Assembly: GCA_044425555.1 (NCBI GenBank)
Contig: JAWXVF010000160.1
Location: 1-5,381, forward strand
Source of the DNA: JAWXVE01 sp044425555
GTDB lineage: Bacteria > Bacillota > Clostridia > Lachnospirales > Lachnospiraceae
DNA length: 5,381 bases
Reading direction: 5' to 3'
Shown here: one piece after another, positions 1-3,272 of the stretch
Position numbering within the stretch: position 1 is the first letter of the stretch
Layout: each line of letters starts with the position of its first letter
Translations under genes and position numbers: made by a program
Notes under the pieces: generated by a model
The model's database searches: none
Seen by the model: the letters and a program-made list of their open reading frames with translations, nothing else
Told to the model about the DNA's origin: nothing

Positions 1-868
1 GTCTTCCTTCTTCTCTTGCATCTTCTTTCATTTCCTCTAACGCTTGGCACATATTAATTTCCTCCTCTTCTTCCTTCAACGGAATATTTGATTTCGTTAC
101 CGAGTTAATTACCATTACTGCTTCTCGTTCTAAGTGTTTGTATCGTTCATTTCCTGCAACGATTTCTGCTAGTCGTTTCTTATCCTTAGAATATTTAATG
201 TACTGGAATACCTCACCTAAGCTAGTCTTCATCTTACGAAATTCATGATCTTCCATTTCATTTGGTGCGATTAAGAATAATTTGTAGTCTTGTACATAAG
301 GTTCTATCTCCTCATCTATTTCATACATCATCTCTTTCATTGAGGTTGGTCCATCCCACCGCTTATTACCCCAATACACTACAAACGTAACTACTGGCAT
401 TATTTTGTCTTCCTTGTAGAATCTAGAAATGTATTCATCACCTGTTCTTCTTTTAGAATTTTCACCTGTTTTTTCTTTACAATTATCCTTAGTTTCTTTT
501 GCTTTATGCGCTTTATGAATCACTTTGACCTGATCATCATATTGCAGTGCATCATATAACATGGTTCGTGTTGGCATGGCGTAGTGTATCAATGTTTGAT
601 TCTCAATTCCTATAATTAAATAGGTGTTTCGTCCATCTTGTAGTGCTGTCACTTTTTTCAAAACATCTCGATCTCTTTTCACCGATTCGATATCTTCTTT
701 ACCGTCTGGAGTTGTATTTGATAGATTCACAATACTAGTAGTATCTAGTTCTCGTAATTTTTCAGGAATAATCTTAAGTTCTCCTCCATAGATTTTGTAA
801 TTAAGTAGATCAGCTGCAATCTCATGATTTCTCATGTACTCCCCTGTAGTATTATCTTCTTTTCCCAT
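1..868 (-). CDS. Rpn family recombination-promoting nuclease / putative transposase (PD-(D/E)XK), 3' end outside window
   Basis: This is a partial gene reading leftward; 289 codons are visible and the frame is still open at the window edge. I translated it by hand from the ATG at 868-866. The product starts MGKEDNTTGEYMRNHEIAAD and matches the clostridial Rpn/YhgA-like family. Family marks are RDVL near residues 67-70 (candidate catalytic Asp68), GIENQ at 87-91 (the E-x-Q of the PD-(D/E)XK core), HYAMPTR at 95-101, MLYDALQY at 103-110, PVVTFVVYWG at 158-167, WDGP at 171-174 and YIKYSKDK at 223-230. The C-terminal part begins near MCQALEEM (273-280) and is cut off. Family knowledge: Rpn proteins are DNA endonucleases that promote RecA-independent recombination, and some act as phage-defence toxins. 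The start is supported by AAAGG at 882-878, 9 nt upstream. The frame is open further upstream with a GTG at 982, but that stretch does not look coding. Whether the missing end is intact cannot be seen. Confidence 0.9.
   Translation of the reverse strand, partial: MGKEDNTTGEYMRNHEIAADLLNYKIYGGELKIIPEKLRELDTTSIVNLSNTTPDGKEDIESVKRDRDVLKKVTALQDGRNTYLIIGIENQTLIHYAMPTRTMLYDALQYDDQVKVIHKAHKAKETKDNCKEKTGENSKRRTGDEYISRFYKEDKIMPVVTFVVYWGNKRWDGPTSMKEMMYEIDEEIEPYVQDYKLFLIAPNEMEDHEFRKMKTSLGEVFQYIKYSKDKKRLAEIVAGNERYKHLEREAVMVINSVTKSNIPLKEEEEEINMCQALEEMKEDAREEGR
50..66 (-). promoter_or_regulatory. Internal Shine-Dalgarno and in-frame ATG within the Rpn gene (possible short C-terminal product)
   Basis: On the minus strand a perfect AGGAGG (66-61) lies exactly 8 nt before an ATG (52-50) that is in frame with the Rpn gene, at codon 273. 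This is a stronger ribosome-binding site than the one at the gene's own start. It sits at the junction between the nuclease domain and the charged C-terminal region, at the MCQALEEM segment. Internal starts giving a small C-terminal Rpn product that antagonises the full-length nuclease have been reported in Escherichia coli. That this one is used is an inference. A glutamate-rich run (GAA/GAG codons) can create AGGAGG by chance. Confidence 0.45.
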
Positions 869-875
869 CTTTATT

Positions 876-883
876 GACCTTTC
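876..883 (-). promoter_or_regulatory. Ribosome binding site of the Rpn gene
   Basis: GAAAGGTC on the minus strand has an AAAGG core at 882-878, 9 nt before the ATG at 868. It is moderate in strength but is the best match near any possible start. It favours this ATG over the in-frame GTG at 982 and the in-frame ATG at codon 12. Confidence 0.6.
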
Positions 884-911
884 TCTTCCTGAGGTAATAG
901 GCAAAGATGTC

Positions 912-934
912 TCTCGAAAAGGTAATCTCGAAAA
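912..934. repeat. 9-base direct repeat TCTCGAAAA
   Basis: TCTCGAAAA occurs at 912-920 and again at 926-934, with a period of 14 bases, in the leader of the Rpn gene. It could be a pair of regulator half-sites or chance. No regulator is encoded in the window. Confidence 0.3.
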
Positions 935-1062
935 ATATAATACTTTGATTTTTTTAAGATTCCCTTTTAATGTAGCCTCCACTCGTTCTTCACCCTTGCA
1001 ATTACGCTCTTTTGTTGTTTGTTTTGTGGTATTTGCATAGAATGATTTCCGAATGGAATGAT

Positions 1063-1097
1063 TAACATTGTAGTACTTTTGTACCACAACAATGTTA
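1063..1097. repeat. Imperfect inverted repeat / hairpin upstream of the Rpn gene
   Basis: TAACATTGT (1063-1071) pairs perfectly with ACAATGTTA (1089-1097). Inside, GTAC (1073-1076) can pair with GTAC (1081-1084) around a TTTT loop, leaving one unpaired base on the left and four on the right. No T-run follows on either strand, so it is not a standard terminator. It lies about 195 bases upstream of the Rpn start and could be an operator, a leader structure or the end of a lost small element. Confidence 0.4.
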
Positions 1098-1243
1098 TAA
1101 GATTTGATTCATTAATATGCTTTGGTTAGATATTACCATACTTTAATTTAAAATTCAAGATTTTTTAACTTTAGGATATAAACTCACTTTTAACCTACTG
1201 ATAATGGCAAACAATCACCTAAATTTTACCCACTAACCCCCGT

Positions 1244-1372
1244 GTAATAGAAGGTGAAATACGTGGCAAATTAGAAGTGGCACGAAATCTATTAGAGAAA
1301 TTAGCCACTACAGAAATTGTTGCAATTACGGGCTTACCCTTAGCAAAAACAGAAGAATTACGGGTGAATTAA
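1244..1372 (+). pseudogene. Orphan C-terminal fragment of a second Rpn family nuclease gene
   Basis: The plus strand reads 42 codons, from VIEGEIRGKLEVARNLLEKL to ELRVN, then TAA at 1370-1372. The GKLEVARNLL segment followed by a short helix-turn-helix-like tail (EIVAITGLPLAKTEELR) is typical of the extreme C-terminus of clostridial Rpn/YhgA-like proteins. The nuclease domain is absent. The frame closes with a stop at 1220-1222, and no ATG or ribosome-binding site precedes the fragment; the first in-frame GTG (1277) has no Shine-Dalgarno. It lies on the opposite strand from the large Rpn gene and is followed by a terminator, as an original gene end would be. The most likely reading is a relic left after deletion or rearrangement. 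A free-standing antitoxin-like C-terminal protein is possible but lacks a good start. Confidence 0.7.
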
Positions 1373-1385
1373 GTGCTTTAACCAC

Positions 1386-1422
1386 AACAAGTCAACTGGC
1401 ATTCCCAATTGACTTGTTTTTT
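1386..1422 (+). terminator. Rho-independent terminator after the Rpn fragment
   Basis: AACAAGTCAA (1386-1395) pairs perfectly with TTGACTTGTT (1409-1418). Three more pairs (TGG/CCA) lie inside past one mismatch, leaving a 5-base loop. A run of six T follows at 1417-1422. It starts 13 bases after the fragment's stop codon, so it is probably the original terminator of the lost gene. Read on the minus strand it could also weakly end the ATC-hydrolase transcript, whose stop is about 20 bases away, but the T-run on that side is poor. Confidence 0.85.
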
Positions 1423-1442
1423 CCTTATATAATTCCTTACAA

Positions 1443-2057
1443 CTATACTGTTAATTTTATCTGGAAATCGCAGCAACTATCTCCATCTGCCAATGTTTTC
1501 GTTCTATTAAAGATTACTTTTGGATGCATATTTCCAAAACAAATATCATCTGCATTACAAAACGCTTTTGTGATTTCAGGACAACCGTATTTACTACATA
1601 TGATTGTATAAGGACAAGCGATCATATCAAAACGCACTTCTTTGTCATCCGTTTCATATGAAATAGATGCAAATCCAGAAGTTTCTCCAAACATTTTCCC
1701 TGTTAACGTGCGACAAATCTTCGGTGCCATTCGATACATCAGAGGAAGTTTCATAAATTTACTAATCTTCTTACTCATATTGGTGCTACGCCACGTATAA
1801 TACTCAATGACAAAATTAGTTGCTTCTTCTCTACTAGTACCATGAGTCACTAGTGTATCAAAAATAGCAATGGCAGGATAAATACGTTCTCGTGTATGAA
1901 TATGCCTTTCTTTTGCCTCATCTTGATTTTCTTCACAGAGTTCATTATATCGTATTCTTGATTGTTGTGCTAAACAGGTACCCACTTCATTTCCATAATC
2001 TCTGTTTAGAAACCCTTCTATTTGCTTTAGAAACGTACATGACTTTTCTTTTTCCAT
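1443..2057 (-). CDS. L-2-amino-thiazoline-4-carboxylic acid hydrolase family protein
   Basis: This is a complete gene of 204 codons ending in TAG, without signal peptide or membrane segment, so probably cytoplasmic. The C-terminal half carries the conserved cysteine-rich pattern of the ATC hydrolase family: ACPYTIICSKYGCPE near residues 147-161, then AFCNADD (165-171), a histidine at 178, FNRTKTLADGD (183-193) and CCDFQI (195-200). The family is named for an enzyme that opens the thiazoline ring of L-ATC on the way to L-cysteine. Most clostridial members are uncharacterised, so the substrate here is not known. The N-terminal half is charged and helical. Start choice: two ATGs lie 6 bases apart, and AAGGAGG (2070-2064) directly abuts the first but is 6 nt from the second, so the second (2057) is preferred. 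The gene is divergent from the MBL hydrolase, and a palindrome sits in its leader. Confidence 0.85.
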   Translation of the reverse strand: MEKEKSCTFLKQIEGFLNRDYGNEVGTCLAQQSRIRYNELCEENQDEAKERHIHTRERIYPAIAIFDTLVTHGTSREEATNFVIEYYTWRSTNMSKKISKFMKLPLMYRMAPKICRTLTGKMFGETSGFASISYETDDKEVRFDMIACPYTIICSKYGCPEITKAFCNADDICFGNMHPKVIFNRTKTLADGDSCCDFQIKLTV

Positions 2058-2063
2058 TTTCAT

Positions 2064-2070
2064 CCTCCTT
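2064..2070 (-). promoter_or_regulatory. Perfect Shine-Dalgarno that decides the ATC-hydrolase start
   Basis: AAGGAGG on the minus strand touches the ATG at 2063-2061 with no spacer and lies 6 nt before the in-frame ATG at 2057-2055. A ribosome can only use the second at normal spacing. The longest ORF, starting at 2063, is therefore probably two residues too long. Confidence 0.85.
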
Positions 2071-2076
2071 GGTATC

Positions 2077-2094
2077 AGTTAGCTTTATCTAACT
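2077..2094. promoter_or_regulatory. Palindrome AGTTAG-N6-CTAACT in the ATC-hydrolase leader (possible operator)
   Basis: AGTTAG (2077-2082) and CTAACT (2089-2094) are perfect inverted arms around 6 bases. The site begins only 6 bases upstream of the Shine-Dalgarno of the minus-strand gene. Its size and place suit a dimeric repressor operator, or a small hairpin near the ribosome-binding site. No regulator gene is present in the window, and I could not assign clear -10/-35 boxes for this gene. Confidence 0.4.
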
Positions 2095-2115
2095 ATATAC
2101 TATCAAAAAAGACGA

Positions 2116-2192
2116 ATTGAAGGTAATCGCAACAGTCTAACCTTACTCCTTTTAGTCAAATTTTTTATTAAGACCTTCAATGGGAGTAAAGT
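2116..2192. repeat. Two interleaved inverted repeats in the divergent intergenic region
   Basis: ATTGAAGGT (2116-2124) is perfectly complementary to ACCTTCAAT (2173-2181). TTACTCC (2143-2149) is complementary to GGAGTAA (2183-2189), with AC/GT pairing again past one mismatch (2140-2141 with 2191-2192). The two pairings cross, so they cannot both form a simple nested hairpin. Possible readings are alternative structures, paired operator half-sites, or chance in AT-rich DNA. Confidence 0.3.
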
Positions 2193-2246
2193 ACCCCTTG
2201 GTATATCCTCATATTCCCATACTAACGGAATAAAATCCCATAAAAA

Positions 2247-2275
2247 TTGTTTTCTATAATCATTTATGATATGAT
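2247..2275 (+). promoter_or_regulatory. Probable sigma-A promoter with extended -10 for the MBL gene
   Basis: TTGTTT (2247-2252) and TATGAT (2270-2275) are separated by 17 bases, and a TG at 2267-2268 makes an extended -10 box. Transcription would start near 2282, giving a leader of about 59 nt to the ATG at 2341 or about 26 nt to the TTG at 2308. Confidence 0.6.
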
Positions 2276-2340
2276 AGGTTCATCAATTTATCTCTTTCGA
2301 GACAAAGTTGCCAAACTATGAGAAAGTGACGGTTATTATT

Positions 2341-3150
2341 ATGAATCTTATTGAATTTTTCGGAACCACCATTAAACCTAAGCAAACAAACGGGAAAAAA
2401 TTATGGTATCCCTGTGAAACTAGTCAAATTAGCGAAAACTTATTTGCTATTCGCGATAAAGATGTGAATTTATTTTTGATAAAAAGTGAAACTGGTTATA
2501 TCGCTATTGATAGTGGTTATAAAAATAGTGAAAATGTAAGGAATGGCTTAAAAAAACTACAGATATCTCCCACAGAAATAAAAGCTGTTTTTCTAACTCA
2601 TCTAGACCTTGATCATGCCGGCGGTGTGGATGCCTATAGTGAACATATATTTCCAAACTGTGTCATTTATCTAAGCAGAGAAGAAGAACAATACCTAACT
2701 GGCAAGTTATTTCGCAAGAAAATACTTGGTATTGGACTTGCTTCACCAGTTCAGTTAATTAACATCTATAAGTTAGTAGATGATAACCAGACTGTCACAG
2801 TAGATGGTGTGACAGTTACTGCTATTTCAACACCTGGTCACACTATGGGTCATACAAGTTATCTCGTATCCGATGAATTATTATTCGTGGGAGATCTGTT
2901 AATCATTGGAGATGATGGTGGCTATTGCTTCATGGATTTTTGGAACGCAGATTCTTCAATCAATATGGTTTCTCTGGAAAAAGCTTACACAATTGCAACC
3001 AAAAAAGATGTGGATTTGATTATCACATCTCATTCTGGTATCAACAATGATATAGAATTCGCCTTTCAACATAGGTTAAAAATGCCAGCTTGGAAAGAAA
3101 AAGGCTTTGTATTTCGAAAAGATGCACCTGAAAACCCTTATACAAGTTAG
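2341..3150 (+). CDS. MBL-fold metallo-hydrolase (metallo-beta-lactamase superfamily)
   Basis: This is a complete gene of 269 codons ending in TAG, with no signal peptide, so probably cytoplasmic. Counting from this ATG, the five metallo-beta-lactamase motifs appear in order: AIDSGY (Asp57), THLDLDHAGG with His87, Asp89, Asp91 and His92, TPGHTMGH with His167, FVGD with Asp185, and TSHSG with His231. Together these can bind two zinc or similar metal ions, so the active site looks intact. The substrate is not evident; the superfamily includes thioesterase-like, lactonase, beta-lactamase and phosphodiesterase members. The tail (GFVFRKDAPENPY) is a short C-terminal extension. Start: an in-frame TTG at 2308 would add 11 residues, but neither start has a strong Shine-Dalgarno. 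I prefer the ATG because the upstream segment looks unlike a family N-terminus. The gene is divergent from the ATC-hydrolase gene and convergent with the permease. Confidence 0.88.
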   Translation: MNLIEFFGTTIKPKQTNGKKLWYPCETSQISENLFAIRDKDVNLFLIKSETGYIAIDSGYKNSENVRNGLKKLQISPTEIKAVFLTHLDLDHAGGVDAYSEHIFPNCVIYLSREEEQYLTGKLFRKKILGIGLASPVQLINIYKLVDDNQTVTVDGVTVTAISTPGHTMGHTSYLVSDELLFVGDLLIIGDDGGYCFMDFWNADSSINMVSLEKAYTIATKKDVDLIITSHSGINNDIEFAFQHRLKMPAWKEKGFVFRKDAPENPYTS

Positions 3151-3272
3151 ACGAGGACAAATTTTAACATACAAGCTTTGTTCCTTGAAACAATACAAGC
3201 TAAAGAGGATATTAAGGAACAGGAGAAACACCAGATGACTATCATGGTTAAATACCTGTATCCTTAAAACAT
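3151..3272. other. Convergent intergenic gap with inverted repeat and in-frame open stretch
   Basis: The gap separates two converging genes. TGTTCCTT (3179-3186) and AAGGAACA (3214-3221) form an 8-bp inverted repeat around 27 bases, but no T-run follows on either strand, so it is not a standard terminator. ATACAAGCT occurs twice (3169-3177 and 3193-3201). The MBL reading frame stays open for 38 codons after its TAG, to a TAA at 3265-3267, and includes the charged stretch KEDIKEQEKHQ. Within it, AGGAG (3221-3225) stands 9 nt before an ATG (3235) that would give only a 10-residue peptide. It may be debris of a deleted gene. Confidence 0.35.

Larger units (their letters stand above)
869..1243. 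other. AT-rich intergenic stretch without a recognisable gene
   Basis: These 375 bases separate the Rpn gene from the orphan Rpn tail. I see no convincing gene on either strand. The minus strand stays open in the Rpn frame back to about position 1110, but it lacks a credible start and does not read like the family. A short plus-strand ORF at 834-1040 overlaps the Rpn start and looks like a shadow. I found no promoter with two good boxes for the Rpn gene. The stretch contains the hairpin at 1063-1097 and the 9-base direct repeat at 912-934. Confidence 0.6.

Noticed and set aside
834..1040. 68-codon plus-strand ORF
   Set aside because: It overlaps the 5' end and leader of the Rpn gene on the other strand, lacks a ribosome-binding site and resembles no family; a shadow.
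869..1109. Upstream extension of the Rpn reading frame on the minus strand
   Set aside because: The frame is open, but it has no ATG, the GTG at 982 is the only modest start, and the sequence does not read like an Rpn N-terminus; the ATG at 868 has a ribosome-binding site and a family-like start.
1414..1611. 65-codon plus-strand ORF
   Set aside because: It starts inside the terminator's tail and lies mostly antisense to the ATC-hydrolase gene.
1892..2092. 66-codon plus-strand ORF
   Set aside because: Antisense to the N-terminal part of the ATC-hydrolase gene, with no supporting signals.
2101..2160. Minus-strand TTGACT (2159-2154) and TTGCGA (2132-2127) as -35 boxes for the ATC-hydrolase gene
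   Set aside because: Neither has a -10-like box at 16-19 bases, so I did not call a promoter.
3228..3248. Small hairpin (ACC-AG-ATGA-CTA-TCAT-GGT) in the convergent gap as a terminator
   Set aside because: The stem is short and interrupted, and no T-run follows on either strand.
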